A stretch of DNA of 64,000 bases from JAAFIP01 sp031367325 (GTDB taxonomy: Bacteria; Pseudomonadota; Gammaproteobacteria; Burkholderiales; Burkholderiaceae_C). The stretch is taken from NCBI GenBank assembly GCA_031367325.1, contig JANLPQ010000055.1, positions 1 to 64,000 of the forward strand. The letters are read 5' to 3'. This document shows, in pieces, positions 1-8,246 of this stretch; position 1 is the first letter of the stretch; each line of letters starts with the position of its first letter. A program made the position numbers and the translations under genes. Under the pieces are notes generated by a model. The model was not told the origin of the DNA. It did not search any database and worked only from the letters and a program-made list of their open reading frames with translations.

Positions 1-743
1 AGCTGGCTTTTGAGCGCGGTGCGTTCGCCCATCAGCGCTTGGCTGTCTTGTTGCAGGGCCAGGCGGCTGCGCTCTAGGCTTTGCTGGCGGGCGCGGGCGT
101 CGATCAGTTCTTCTTGCTTGGCTTGCAGCTGTATGTCGGACATAAAGCCTTCTTGGGCCAGCTGGGTATAGCGCTCTACTGATTTTTGCGCCAGGGCCAC
201 GCGGCTGCGCTGCAGGGTCAGTTCTTCTTGGGCTTGGCGGCTTTGCGCAGCCAGGGTGGTGATGCGGTCAGTCAGCGCCTGTTCGCGTTGGGTGGTTTGT
301 AGCTGGCGCAGGCTGCGCTCGGCCTGCAGGCTTTGCTGGCGCAGCTCAATTTGCTGGGCGGCTAGCAGGCTGGGCTCGCCTACGGTGGAGGCATTTGTAT
401 CTTTGCCTAAGCCTTGGGCACCCGCCAGGTTGCTTTGACGCTCGGTGTTGATAATGGCCAGTACGGCAGCAGCTTGTACGGTGTCGCCCTCGGCCATGCG
501 TAGCTCGCCCAGCACGCCTGACGCAGGGGCGGTGATGTTGAGCAAGCCGCCTTGGGGCACCAGCAGGCCGCTGACCTTGCTTTTCCGGTTGACCTCGCCC
601 CAGGTGGCAAACACAGCTAGCAAGGCGGCTATGCCTAGCGCGGCTAGCGTGATGGCAGTAAAGCTTAGTGGCCGCGTTAGACGCACGGTGCCTAGCCATT
701 GGGCTGACTGGGCAAGTTGTACCTCGGGGCGGAATAGCGACAT
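1..743 (-). CDS. HlyD-family secretion adaptor, 3' part beyond window
   Basis: Periplasmic adaptor (membrane fusion) subunit of a type I or bacteriocin-type exporter, linking an inner-membrane ABC transporter to an outer-membrane channel. About 247 N-terminal residues are present and the frame runs open off the window edge. The start ATG is at 741-743 and begins MSLFRPEVQ. A single membrane segment lies at about residues 27-48, followed by a half-lipoyl-like stretch (SGLLVPQGG, then APASGVLGELRMAEGDTV) and a long Gln/Arg/Leu-rich coiled coil from about residue 115. The N-terminus resembles the CvaA/RaxA group that pairs with peptidase-containing ABC exporters, but the partner genes lie outside the window. 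The family call is firm; the substrate is unknown. Confidence 0.85.
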   Translation of the reverse strand, partial: MSLFRPEVQLAQSAQWLGTVRLTRPLSFTAITLAALGIAALLAVFATWGEVNRKSKVSGLLVPQGGLLNITAPASGVLGELRMAEGDTVQAAAVLAIINTERQSNLAGAQGLGKDTNASTVGEPSLLAAQQIELRQQSLQAERSLRQLQTTQREQALTDRITTLAAQSRQAQEELTLQRSRVALAQKSVERYTQLAQEGFMSDIQLQAKQEELIDARARQQSLERSRLALQQDSQALMGERTALKSQ

Positions 744-906
744 TGTGCTTCTAGATAAAACTAGCTGTTATGTGATGTTTGTATACGACTGCAAATGTTA
801 AGTATCGAAAGTACTAAAAAGAAGCAGATTTTCAAACCTTTACAGATTAGTAAATTTGACAGGGGTAGCCGTACGGGTGTGCCGGAAATAGGGCGAGCCT
901 ACAAGT

Positions 907-959
907 TACTATGGATACCATAGCTGGTTGAGTAGGATCTACGGGCTTAACAGCTAGAA
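907..959 (-). repeat. Dispersed palindromic repeat, copy 1
   Basis: Core TAGCTGGTTGAGTAGG at 921-936, a diverged form of the consensus TAGCTGCTTGAGCAGG. Intergenic. Strand is given as the one reading CCTGCTCAAGCAGCTA. Confidence 0.75.
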
Positions 960-1145
960 ATGCACTTGAGGCGCTAGCGTCCAAAGAAAGGTTTTTTAAG
1001 CGCTGTAAGACTGTTGAAAGACAGCTTGAAAGACACCAAAGTTGTAAAAGCCGACTAAAACGCTAGGTCTATTGTCATAAATTGACAATCCCCGAAACAC
1101 GAGTGGTTTATGAGCATTTGCGCAAGGCTGGAAGCAGCTACCCGA

Positions 1146-1200
1146 TACTATGAATTCCATAGCTGCTTGAGCAGGTTCTACGGCCTGAACAGCATAAAAC
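1146..1200 (-). repeat. Dispersed palindromic repeat, copy 2
   Basis: Exact core TAGCTGCTTGAGCAGG at 1160-1175. Flanks match copy 1, suggesting that the two are a local duplication. Confidence 0.85.
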
Positions 1201-1251
1201 ACTGCTAAATACTGCCTTAGGTAAGTTGAAAAACGCAGCCTGCGGCGCTAA

Positions 1252-1653
1252 TCAGTACCCTGCCCCAGCGCCCGGCCTGCGTTTGGCAAACAGGCCTGTG
1301 GTGCGCGCACCCTGCTTGGCAAAGCGCTCCCGCCTGGCCACTTTGGGGTCTACCCGCAGGTCACGGCACAGCTCAATGCGGTCGTCTTGGTGCAGCTCTT
1401 GGCATGCGCTGGCGTTAACGCCCCGCACAGCGCAGTGCAGCTTGGCGGCCACTACTTGGGTAACAGCATTGGCAAAGCGTGGGTCTGTAGCGCACTGGGC
1501 CAGCGCGTCACGCAGCTTTGCACCTGCAGGCAAGTGCAGCGTGTGTGTATGCACTTGCCGTGCAGTGGGGGCGTAGCACACGGTGACAGTGATGGTCGCG
1601 GCTGGGGTAGCCGCTGTGGGTGCAGCAGTACTTGCTGGTGCCGCGCTAGCCAT
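1252..1653 (-). CDS. rnfH: RnfH family protein
   Basis: Small ubiquitin-fold (beta-grasp) protein of the RnfH/UPF0125 family, about 133 residues. Conserved features are the ITVTVCYA strand, the LPAGAKLRDALAQ helix, and the C-terminal DRIELCRDLRVDPKVARRERF motif typical of the family. The start chosen is the ATG at 1651-1653, with GAG seven bases upstream; ATGs at 1659 and 1677 in the same frame are possible. It overlaps the end of ratA by 8 bases, so the two are translationally coupled. RnfH and RatA are a long-known pair next to smpB. The Ala/Thr-rich N-terminal extension is longer than usual. The biochemical role is not established. Confidence 0.88.
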   Translation of the reverse strand: MASAAPASTAAPTAATPAATITVTVCYAPTARQVHTHTLHLPAGAKLRDALAQCATDPRFANAVTQVVAAKLHCAVRGVNASACQELHQDDRIELCRDLRVDPKVARRERFAKQGARTTGLFAKRRPGAGAGY

Positions 1654-2098
1654 ACACATGCTCGGCCCGTTTAACAAAGGCGTCGACCAAAGTGGAGGCT
1701 ATTTTGTCAAACACGGGGCCTACCACAGTAGCCAATGCCGGGCTGTTAAAGCCGTAGTGCAACTGCAGCTCTACCCTGCAGGCGTTTTGGCCGGGCTCGC
1801 CGACAGGTGTGAACTTCCAGCTGCCATGCAGCGACGAAAAAGGGCCTTTAACCAGCTGCATTTTGACCAAGCGCAGGCCAGAGTCTTCGATAAGGTGGTT
1901 GTTGCGTGTGCTAAACACTTGCCTCAAGCCGCCAAAGTTGATGCTAACCTCGGCCATGGCACCGGCAGGCGTTTGTTGCAGCGCACTGGCGGCATCACAC
2001 CACGGTAAAAATTTGGGATAGCTGGGCACATCGACGACCAAATCGAACATTTGGGCAGCGCTGTACCAAATCAGGACAGACTTATTGACAGTTTTCAC
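1646..2098 (-). CDS. ratA: RatA / COQ10-like START-domain protein
   Basis: 150-residue START-domain protein of the RatA/COQ10 (polyketide cyclase) family. In E. coli the homologue was described as a toxin that blocks ribosome subunit association, while the mitochondrial COQ10 relatives bind ubiquinone. Family marks seen: KSVLIWYSAAQMFDLVVDV near the start, YPKFLPWC, and a C-terminal amphipathic helix ending FVKRAEHVYG. It is divergent from smpB with an 88-bp gap and overlaps rnfH. The ratA-rnfH / smpB arrangement is standard in proteobacteria. A ubiquinone-binding role is as likely as a toxin role. Confidence 0.9.
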   Translation of the reverse strand: MKTVNKSVLIWYSAAQMFDLVVDVPSYPKFLPWCDAASALQQTPAGAMAEVSINFGGLRQVFSTRNNHLIEDSGLRLVKMQLVKGPFSSLHGSWKFTPVGEPGQNACRVELQLHYGFNSPALATVVGPVFDKIASTLVDAFVKRAEHVYG

Positions 2099-2186
2099 GT
2101 AAGGGGCGGCAGCAAGCGTTAAGAGTTCTTAAAATACTAGTTTATGACCCAATTGTATTTGGGCAGCACAGCCACCACTATTTCGT

Positions 2187-2690
2187 ATGACAAATAAGCC
2201 TGAATCGTCCACTAAAAAGAAACCCGCCACTGGCGATTCACGCATTGCAGACAACAAAAAAGCCGCGTTCAATTACTTTTTTGAGGAGCGATTTGAGTGC
2301 GGCATGGTGCTAGAGGGCTGGGAAGTTAAAGCCGTACGCAATGGCAAGGTGCAGCTGACCGACGGCTATGTGATGATTCGCGAAGGCGAGCTGTACCTTC
2401 TAGGCTGCCAGATCAACCCGCTTAAAACCGCGTCAACCCACGTCAACCCCGACAGCGTGCGCACCAAAAAGCTGCTGATGAAGAAAGACGACATTCGCCG
2501 TTTGGTAGGCAAGGTAGAGCAAAAAGGCTATACCTTGGTACCGATTAATCTGCACTGGAAAAACGGCCGCGTGAAATGTGAAATTGCACTGGCCAAAGGC
2601 AAGGCAGAGCATGACAAGCGCAATGTAGTGGCCGACCGCGAAGGTAAGCGTGAGGTAGAACGGGCGATGAAAAACTTAAAGCGCGCTTAA
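2187..2690 (+). CDS. smpB: SsrA-binding protein SmpB
   Basis: RNA-binding partner of tmRNA in trans-translation, which rescues stalled ribosomes. 167 residues. Seen: ADNKKAAFNYFFEERFECGMVLEGWEVKAVR, the signature start of the OB fold, then GYVMIREGELYLLGCQINP and the basic tail KAEHDKRNVVADREGKREVERAMKNLKRA. The N-terminus is about 15 residues longer than the E. coli protein and Lys/Ser-rich. The gene stands alone on the plus strand, divergent from ratA. No tmRNA gene was seen nearby. Confidence 0.97.
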   Translation: MTNKPESSTKKKPATGDSRIADNKKAAFNYFFEERFECGMVLEGWEVKAVRNGKVQLTDGYVMIREGELYLLGCQINPLKTASTHVNPDSVRTKKLLMKKDDIRRLVGKVEQKGYTLVPINLHWKNGRVKCEIALAKGKAEHDKRNVVADREGKREVERAMKNLKRA

Positions 2691-2760
2691 AGAGCCGTTG
2701 GCCCAAACCCTGCACGCCAACCGTGGACAGATGCCGTGCAGAATTGATGCGGCCGATACA

Positions 2761-3912
2761 TTAAATCAAGTGGTGCAACGGATGCGCGGCTACTGGCCAG
2801 GGGCTTCGAAAAAATGGCTGCACCATCTCGATAGTCACGTCTTCAATTCGCGCTGGGTTCCACTGGGGTGCATGGTCTTTGTCTACAGCCAGTGCGCGAA
2901 TGCCTTCTACCGTCTCACTGCTTGCACCCGCGCGCTGCAAGTGTGCGGTGTGAAAGCAGTGGCGTACCAAGTCGCGCTCTAGGCGCAAATCGTCAGCCAG
3001 GCTCAGGCTGCGGGCGCGGCGGATAAGTTCTAGCACCACGTGCAGCATGAGTGGCGAGCGTTTGCGTAGTGTGGCGGCTGTGTCAGTGGCCCACGGTGAA
3101 GCATCTTGGCTCAAGGCATCTGTGATTTCTTTGACTGTATTGAGGGCAAAAATAGCCTCTATTTTTATGCTATTTTGATCTGTAACCCAAGTAGAACCTG
3201 CTCGAGCAGCTATTTCTTTTGTAGCAATTAATGCAGTGATAGATGCGCGCGACGCATCGTTGATGGCAGGCAGCTCGTCCCACAAACCAGCTAACGCAGC
3301 ACTGTCGACAAGCGCATCGGCTAAATGATTAGCCACCGCTTCGCCGCCGCCCATCATTTGCCCAGTTAAGGCCAAATACTCACCTACCCTGCCCGGACAA
3401 CGGCTTAAAAAGTAACCTCCACCCACGTCGGGGAACAGCCCAATACCCGTTTCGGGCATCGCCATCTTGGTGCGCTCAGTCACGATGCGATGGCTAGAAC
3501 CTTCGCTAATGCCCATGCCGCCACCCATGACGATGCCATCCATAAAGGCTACATAAGGTTTAGGGTAAGTGTGGATCAAATGGTTAAGCGCATATTCTTC
3601 TGTAAAGAAGTCTTCCAGCGATGGGTCACCAGACAATGCAGCCTGGTGGAAAAATCGAATATCGCCGCCTGCACAAAAACTGCCGAATGGTGTGAATGCT
3701 GGCGCACTGCTGTCAGTAGCGTGTGCAGGATTTTTACCCATGCCGCGTATAGCCACTAGTTTGATGGATGGATTAAATTTCCAATCCAGTAAGACTGCAG
3801 TGATGTCGCGAATCATAGGCAAAGACAATGCGTTCAACGCCTGGGGACGGTTGAGCGTGATCAACCCCGCGCAGCCGCGCACTTCGGTCAAAATATGTTT
3901 TTCAGACTGCAT
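2761..3912 (-). CDS. Enoyl-CoA hydratase/3-hydroxyisobutyryl-CoA hydrolase
   Basis: Crotonase-fold protein of about 383 residues, closest in pattern to 3-hydroxyisobutyryl-CoA hydrolase of valine degradation: GGDIRFFHQAA, then YPKPYVAFMDGIVMGGGMGIS with the oxyanion-hole glycines, PETGIGLFPDVGGGYFLSR, and a C-terminal domain ending in a basic/aromatic tail. The start is the ATG at 3910-3912 with GGAG seven bases upstream; it overlaps the preceding transporter gene by 11 bases, so the two are co-translated. Residues encoded by 3148-3232 (IATKEIAARAGSTWVTD and following) come from an antisense copy of the dispersed repeat, inserted in the C-terminal part without breaking the frame. Hydratase activity cannot be excluded. 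Confidence 0.88.
   Translation of the reverse strand: MQSEKHILTEVRGCAGLITLNRPQALNALSLPMIRDITAVLLDWKFNPSIKLVAIRGMGKNPAHATDSSAPAFTPFGSFCAGGDIRFFHQAALSGDPSLEDFFTEEYALNHLIHTYPKPYVAFMDGIVMGGGMGISEGSSHRIVTERTKMAMPETGIGLFPDVGGGYFLSRCPGRVGEYLALTGQMMGGGEAVANHLADALVDSAALAGLWDELPAINDASRASITALIATKEIAARAGSTWVTDQNSIKIEAIFALNTVKEITDALSQDASPWATDTAATLRKRSPLMLHVVLELIRRARSLSLADDLRLERDLVRHCFHTAHLQRAGASSETVEGIRALAVDKDHAPQWNPARIEDVTIEMVQPFFRSPWPVAAHPLHHLI
3148..3232 (+). repeat. Dispersed repeat, copy 3, antisense inside hydrolase gene
   Basis: Core CCTGCTCGAGCAGCTA at 3197-3212, with the long left arm (AATAGCC ... TGTAACCCAAGTAGAA). The host gene is on the other strand, where the normal core would give GCT GCT TGA. 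Here that codon is CGA, so the frame stays open. Confidence 0.85.
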
Positions 3913-4792
3913 CAGTTTTCTCCATCCAACCGAGAATTTCATTAGCCAGCAGCGCGCCGATCACCAGCGCACCACCTAACAGTACCGTCTGGCCCGGAAC
4001 TTCATTGGCACCAATCCACGCCAACGCGATGCCAAAAATAACCTCCAGCAGCGCTAGCAGCGACACTTCGGGTGCTTTGAGCACGCGCGCGCAAACCACG
4101 GCCAAGATGCAAGGAATAGCCAGCTGCACTAAGCCTAGCAAGCCAAGCCAAGCTACATCTTGGCCCGAAGCCGTAAACGGAAACGACAACGGCAAGGTCA
4201 CCAGCGATGAAATGACCGCACCCACCAGTACGCAAGGCACCAAATCAATCTGGTCGCCATGGGCTTGCGCTTTTTGTAGTACGGTCCAGTGCGTAGCGGC
4301 CGCTATGGGCACCATTAGCGCCACCAGGCAGCCGATCAATGCACCCGGCGCACCCATGTTCATTTGCGACCCAAACATATAGGCAATACCTGCACCAGCC
4401 ACGGCGATGGCTACCCAAGTGCGTGCGGGCAAGCGGTGCCCTATAAATATGCGCGCCATGAGTGCCGTAAACAATGGGCCCACCGCCATCGTCACCAATA
4501 CATTGCCCACCGTCGTGAGTGTTAAGGCGATCATGAATGCCGTAAACATCACGCTCCAGCACACGCCAGATATCCAAAAAGACTTGCTAGACCAATGCAT
4601 CTTGCGAAACACGTCTTTGCCTTGCCACAGCGGCAAAATAACGAGCAACGACACCATGGTAAAGAAGCTACGCCAAAACGTCACTTCAAAGCTCTTGGCA
4701 TGCTCAAGCTGCCGCGTGACTACACCTGCTGTGGACCACATTAGGGTGACGGCGATCATCACTAGGACGGCTTTGCTATGGGTGAGTTTCAT
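3902..4792 (-). CDS. EamA/DMT family transporter
   Basis: Inner-membrane drug/metabolite transporter of 296 residues with about ten hydrophobic segments arranged as two EamA repeats. Typical marks are LMWSTAGVVTRQLEHAKSFEVTFWRSFFT in the first repeat and the second-repeat end LLALLEVIFGIALAWIGANEVPG. The substrate is unknown; these proteins usually export metabolites or amino acids. It is upstream of and overlaps the hydrolase gene. A repeat-rich gap of 232 bases separates it from typA. Confidence 0.9.
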   Translation of the reverse strand: MKLTHSKAVLVMIAVTLMWSTAGVVTRQLEHAKSFEVTFWRSFFTMVSLLVILPLWQGKDVFRKMHWSSKSFWISGVCWSVMFTAFMIALTLTTVGNVLVTMAVGPLFTALMARIFIGHRLPARTWVAIAVAGAGIAYMFGSQMNMGAPGALIGCLVALMVPIAAATHWTVLQKAQAHGDQIDLVPCVLVGAVISSLVTLPLSFPFTASGQDVAWLGLLGLVQLAIPCILAVVCARVLKAPEVSLLALLEVIFGIALAWIGANEVPGQTVLLGGALVIGALLANEILGWMEKTDAV

Positions 4793-4827
4793 ATCTTCAT
4801 CACGTCAATGGATCGTAGATAAAACGG

Positions 4828-5000
4828 GTACAGGCCGCGAAGTGCGCGAAAGTTACACGAAAGCCGCAAAAGAAAACCAAAAGAGAAACCAAGATAAACA
4901 AAAGCTCAGTTCTACAGCGACCAATCAAGGCCGCACAATTTTGTATTCCTTTCGCGTCCTTCGCGTAACCTTAGCGCCCTTCGCGGCCTGTATTCGGTTT
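4828..5000. repeat. Inverted-repeat element A (CGCGAAGG type)
   Basis: About 170 bases flanked by long imperfect inverted arms: left about 4832-4872 (GGCCGCGAAGTGCGCGAAAG...), right about 4948-4998 (CTTTCGCGTCCTTCGCGTAA then CCTTAGCGCCCTTCGCGGCC). The AT-richer centre has no gene. Closely related arms occur at 18.1-18.3 kb. It lies between two genes read in the same direction and may act as a hairpin in the typA-to-EamA spacer or be a MITE-like element. Confidence 0.75.
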
Positions 5001-5024
5001 TAGAAGTTCTCTGCGTGGTACAAA

Positions 5025-6857
5025 TTAACCGCGACCAGCCTTCTTACGCTCGTGCTCTTTCAAGTAGCGCTTGCGCAAGCGAATCGACTTAGGCGTGATT
5101 TCCACCAACTCGTCATCTTCCAAAAATTCCACTGCGGTTTCCAGTGTCAGAATAATGGGTGGTGTGATTTTGATAGCGTCTTCTTTGCCCGACACACGGA
5201 AGTTGGTCAGCTGCTTCATGCGCACAGCGTTGACGATCAAATCGTTGTCGCGGTTGTGGATGCCCACAATCATGCCTTCGTACACTGGGTCGCCGGCTTT
5301 TACCACCATGCGGCCACGGTCATCTAGCTTGCCTAGCGAGTAGGTGACAATTTCGCCGTCGTCCATCGAGATCAGCACGCCGTTTTTACGGCCCGGGATC
5401 TCGCCACGGAAAGGCTCGTAGCTGTCAAAAATGTTGCTGGCCAAGCCGGTGCCGCGTGTCAAGTTTAAAAACTCATTACGGAAACCGATCAAACCACGCG
5501 CAGGGATGCGGTACTCTAGGCGCACGCGGCCACGGCCGTCGGGCTCCATATTGGCCAAATCGCCTTTACGCTCGCCCAGGGCTTGCATCACGCCGCCTTG
5601 GTGCTGCTCTTCGATGTCCACAGTCAGCATCTCGATAGGCTCACACTTCTCGCCGTTGATTTCTTTAAACACCACGCGCGGCTTACCCACAGCCAACTCG
5701 TAGCCTTCGCGGCGCATGGTTTCCAGCAAAATGGTCAGGTGCAATTCGCCACGGCCCGATACTTCAAAAATACCGTCTTCGTCGGTGTCTTTCACGCGCA
5801 GCGCCATGTTGGATTGCAGCTCGCGCTGCAAACGGTCATATAGCTGGCGGCTGGTGACAAACTTACCTTCGCGGCCTGCCAGGGGCGAGTTGTTAACGCA
5901 GAAGTTCATGGTCAGCGTAGGCTCATCCACCTTCAGCATAGGCAGTGGCTGGGGCGACAGTGGGTCGGTAATGGTGACGCCCAATGCAATATCTTCAATA
6001 CCGTTAATCAGCACGATGTGGCCTGGCATGGCAACTTCGCCCACGTCCAGCGGACGGCGCTCTAGGCCTTCAAAGGTCAGCACTTGGTTGATACGGCATT
6101 TAACGGGCGTGCCGTCCATGCCCGTGACCATCACCACATCTTGTGGCATTTTCAAGGTGCCTTGGTTAATACGGCCAACGCCAATTTTGCCGACGTAACT
6201 AGAGTAGTCCATGCTGGAGATTTGCAACTGCAAGGGTGCAGCTGGATCACCTGCGTGTGCCTTCACGTGGCTGAGCACGGTGTTAAACAAAGGTGCCAAG
6301 TCTTTTCCCCACTGCTCACCTGCCACGCCCTCTTCCATGGTAGCCCAGCCGTTCAGGCCAGAGGCATACACCACGGGGAAGTCTAGTTGCTCTTCGGTTG
6401 CGCCCAGTTTGTCAAACAGCTCAAACGCCGCGTTGATCACGTAGTCTGGGCGTGCACCGGGGCGGTCTACCTTGTTTACCACCACGATGGGTTTGAGGCC
6501 CAACGCCAAAGCTTTTTTCGTCACAAAACGGGTTTGCGGCATAGGGCCTTCGACCGCGTCGATCAGCAGCACCACACCGTCAACCATCGACAGTGCGCGC
6601 TCTACCTCGCCGCCAAAGTCGGCGTGGCCTGGTGTGTCGACGATGTTGATGTGGGTGCCCTCCCAGCTCACAGCGCAGTTTTTGGCCAAAATAGTAATGC
6701 CGCGTTCTTTTTCAAGGTCGTTGTTGTCCATGATGCGTTCAGTCATCTTGGCGTTTTCGCGGAAGGTGCCCGACTGGCGTAGCAGCTGGTCTACCAGCGT
6801 GGTTTTGCCATGGTCCACGTGGGCGATGATGGCGATGTTGCGGATTTGTTTGCTCAT
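5025..6857 (-). CDS. typA: Translational GTPase TypA/BipA
   Basis: Ribosome-associated GTPase of the elongation factor family, needed for normal 50S assembly and growth at low temperature or under stress. 610 residues, the usual length. G1 AHVDHGKT is at residues 12-19; the switch II motif DTPGHADFGGEVERALSMVDG and the G4 NKVDRPGARP follow, then domain II, two alpha-beta domains and the BipA-specific C-terminus (RKRYLKEHERKKAGRG). It lies 11 bases after truB on the same strand and is probably the last gene of the rimP operon. Confidence 0.97.
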   Translation of the reverse strand: MSKQIRNIAIIAHVDHGKTTLVDQLLRQSGTFRENAKMTERIMDNNDLEKERGITILAKNCAVSWEGTHINIVDTPGHADFGGEVERALSMVDGVVLLIDAVEGPMPQTRFVTKKALALGLKPIVVVNKVDRPGARPDYVINAAFELFDKLGATEEQLDFPVVYASGLNGWATMEEGVAGEQWGKDLAPLFNTVLSHVKAHAGDPAAPLQLQISSMDYSSYVGKIGVGRINQGTLKMPQDVVMVTGMDGTPVKCRINQVLTFEGLERRPLDVGEVAMPGHIVLINGIEDIALGVTITDPLSPQPLPMLKVDEPTLTMNFCVNNSPLAGREGKFVTSRQLYDRLQRELQSNMALRVKDTDEDGIFEVSGRGELHLTILLETMRREGYELAVGKPRVVFKEINGEKCEPIEMLTVDIEEQHQGGVMQALGERKGDLANMEPDGRGRVRLEYRIPARGLIGFRNEFLNLTRGTGLASNIFDSYEPFRGEIPGRKNGVLISMDDGEIVTYSLGKLDDRGRMVVKAGDPVYEGMIVGIHNRDNDLIVNAVRMKQLTNFRVSGKEDAIKITPPIILTLETAVEFLEDDELVEITPKSIRLRKRYLKEHERKKAGRG

Positions 6858-6868
6858 GATGGCTCTTT

Positions 6869-7855
6869 CTAACTCACTTCTAAAATTGACTGGTCTAGTA
6901 TTTGGCTGATCTCAATCGGAGACAGTAGGCGCGTGGGGATCAGTTCACCGGCCTTGATATGCGCAGCGCCTAATAGCGAACGCGGTTTGTCTCCACACAA
7001 CGCGTCAGGGTTGTCCCGATACACTGCTACCTGCTCTGCATCAGGCTGGTTGGTTCTTCTGCGCAAACCGCTCAAAAAGCGTCCTGCATTATCACTGTCG
7101 AGTGTGACCTGGCTGTGACCTGCCAGCAGGCTGTCAACTGGTTGCAAGCACTCCATGCGCTGCTCGTCGCTCATGGCTTCTAGTTGTTCTAGCGTTACCG
7201 CGTTATCAATGCGCAGGCCGCCAGTGTCAGTACGGCGCAGGCTGCTTAAATGCGCACCACAACCCAAGGCCTCGCCAATGTCTTCACCCAATGTGCGAAT
7301 ATAAGTACCCTTACTCACAGTAGCTACTATTTTAATAGCTACTTGAGCAGGATTTACTTGAGTTAGCAGCACATTTAGCTTATAAATTGTGACATGGCGA
7401 GGCTCACGCTCTAGCGTGATACCTTCGCGCGCATATTCGTACAAAGCCTTGCCGTCTTTTTTGAGCGCACTGTGCATGGGCGGTATTTGGCTGATAGGGC
7501 CGGTAAATTGATGTTGCACGCGGTCAATATCGGTTTGCGTAACTTGCACTGCACGCGTAGCAATCACTTCGCCTTCAGCATCACCCGTAGAAGTTTTAAT
7601 TCCCAAAACGGCTGTAGCTTCGTAAGTTTTCACCGCTTCGAGTTGCAAAGCGCTGAACTTGGTGGCTGCACCAAAGCACAACGGCAACACGCCGGTAGCC
7701 AATGGGTCGAGCGTACCCGTATGGCCAGCTTTTTCTGCACGTAATAACCACTTTGCTTTTTGCAAAGCGTCGTTACTCGACAGACCCAAAGGCTTGTCCA
7801 GTAAAAGCACCCCGTGTACGGGGCGCTTCACGACCCGAACTCGTGGAGCATTCAT
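6869..7855 (-). CDS. truB: tRNA pseudouridine(55) synthase TruB
   Basis: Makes pseudouridine 55 in the T loop of tRNAs. 328 residues. Seen: GVLLLDKPLGLSSNDALQ, the catalytic motif GHTGTLDPLATG with the nucleophilic Asp, YEYAREGI, SKGTYIRTLGEDIGEALGCGAHLSSLRR, and the small C-terminal PUA-like part (GELIPTRLLSPIE). The strand just before SKGTYIRT (NPAQVAIKIVAT) is encoded by a copy of the dispersed repeat at 7318-7375, so a core structural element has been rewritten by the repeat. It starts 2 bases after rbfA ends. Confidence 0.96.
   Translation of the reverse strand: MNAPRVRVVKRPVHGVLLLDKPLGLSSNDALQKAKWLLRAEKAGHTGTLDPLATGVLPLCFGAATKFSALQLEAVKTYEATAVLGIKTSTGDAEGEVIATRAVQVTQTDIDRVQHQFTGPISQIPPMHSALKKDGKALYEYAREGITLEREPRHVTIYKLNVLLTQVNPAQVAIKIVATVSKGTYIRTLGEDIGEALGCGAHLSSLRRTDTGGLRIDNAVTLEQLEAMSDEQRMECLQPVDSLLAGHSQVTLDSDNAGRFLSGLRRRTNQPDAEQVAVYRDNPDALCGDKPRSLLGAAHIKAGELIPTRLLSPIEISQILDQSILEVS
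7318..7375 (-). repeat. Dispersed repeat, copy 4, inside truB
   Basis: Core TAGCTACTTGAGCAGG at 7336-7351 with both arms (ACTATTTTAATAGC before, ATTTACTTGAGTTAGC after). Sense copy: reads NPAQVAIKIVAT in TruB. Confidence 0.85.
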
Positions 7856-7857
7856 GT

Positions 7858-8235
7858 TTACGCTTCCTCGTCTTTAGAGCGTGAGGCCACGGCCTTGCTG
7901 ATCAGCATATTCATATCGGACGCTCGCTCTATGCTGCGGTCAAAATGAAAGTGCAATGTCGGCACGGTGTGAATGTGCAGCTTCTTAAACAGACCATTGC
8001 GCAAGAAACCTGCGGCTTGGTTCAGGCCCGCCGTTGCAGCATCTGGGTCGCCAGTGAGCAAGCTGAAGTACACCTGTGCATGAGCATAGTCGGGCGTCAC
8101 TTCTACTGCGTTGATCGTCACCATACCCACACGCGGGTCCTTTAACTCGCGCGCGATCAGCTCCGCCAGATCACGCTGAATCTGGTCGCCCACGCGAATG
8201 CCGCGGTTCGGAGTTGATGTTTTCTTTTTGACCAT
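7858..8235 (-). CDS. rbfA: 30S ribosome-binding factor RbfA
   Basis: Late 30S maturation factor that binds the 16S rRNA 5' region. 125 residues with a KH-like fold: RVGDQIQRDLAELIARELKDPRVGMVTINAVEVTPDYAHAQVYFS is the family signature, and the C-terminus HIHTVPTLHFHFDRSIERASDMNMLI is conserved. It sits between infB and truB in the standard order, 11 bases after infB. Confidence 0.97.
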   Translation of the reverse strand: MVKKKTSTPNRGIRVGDQIQRDLAELIARELKDPRVGMVTINAVEVTPDYAHAQVYFSLLTGDPDAATAGLNQAAGFLRNGLFKKLHIHTVPTLHFHFDRSIERASDMNMLISKAVASRSKDEEA

Positions 8236-8246
8236 GATGTAACTGA

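Larger units (their letters stand above)
744..1251. other. Intergenic stretch with two repeat copies
   Basis: No convincing gene in about 500 bases. It holds two copies of the dispersed palindromic repeat (907-959 and 1146-1200), alike over about 50 bases including the flanks (TACTATG before the core, CTACGG then GAACAGC or TTAACAGC after it). An open frame on the minus strand at 996-1202 is mostly repeat sequence and is not called. The promoter of the HlyD gene should lie near 750-850, but no clear boxes were recognised. Confidence 0.6.

Noticed and set aside
996..1202. 68-residue minus-strand open frame
   Set aside because: Mostly dispersed-repeat sequence with no ribosome site or family features; the same sequence in other copies is not coding in this frame.
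2698..2982. Plus-strand open frame after smpB
   Set aside because: Lies largely opposite the hydrolase gene, with no recognisable protein pattern.
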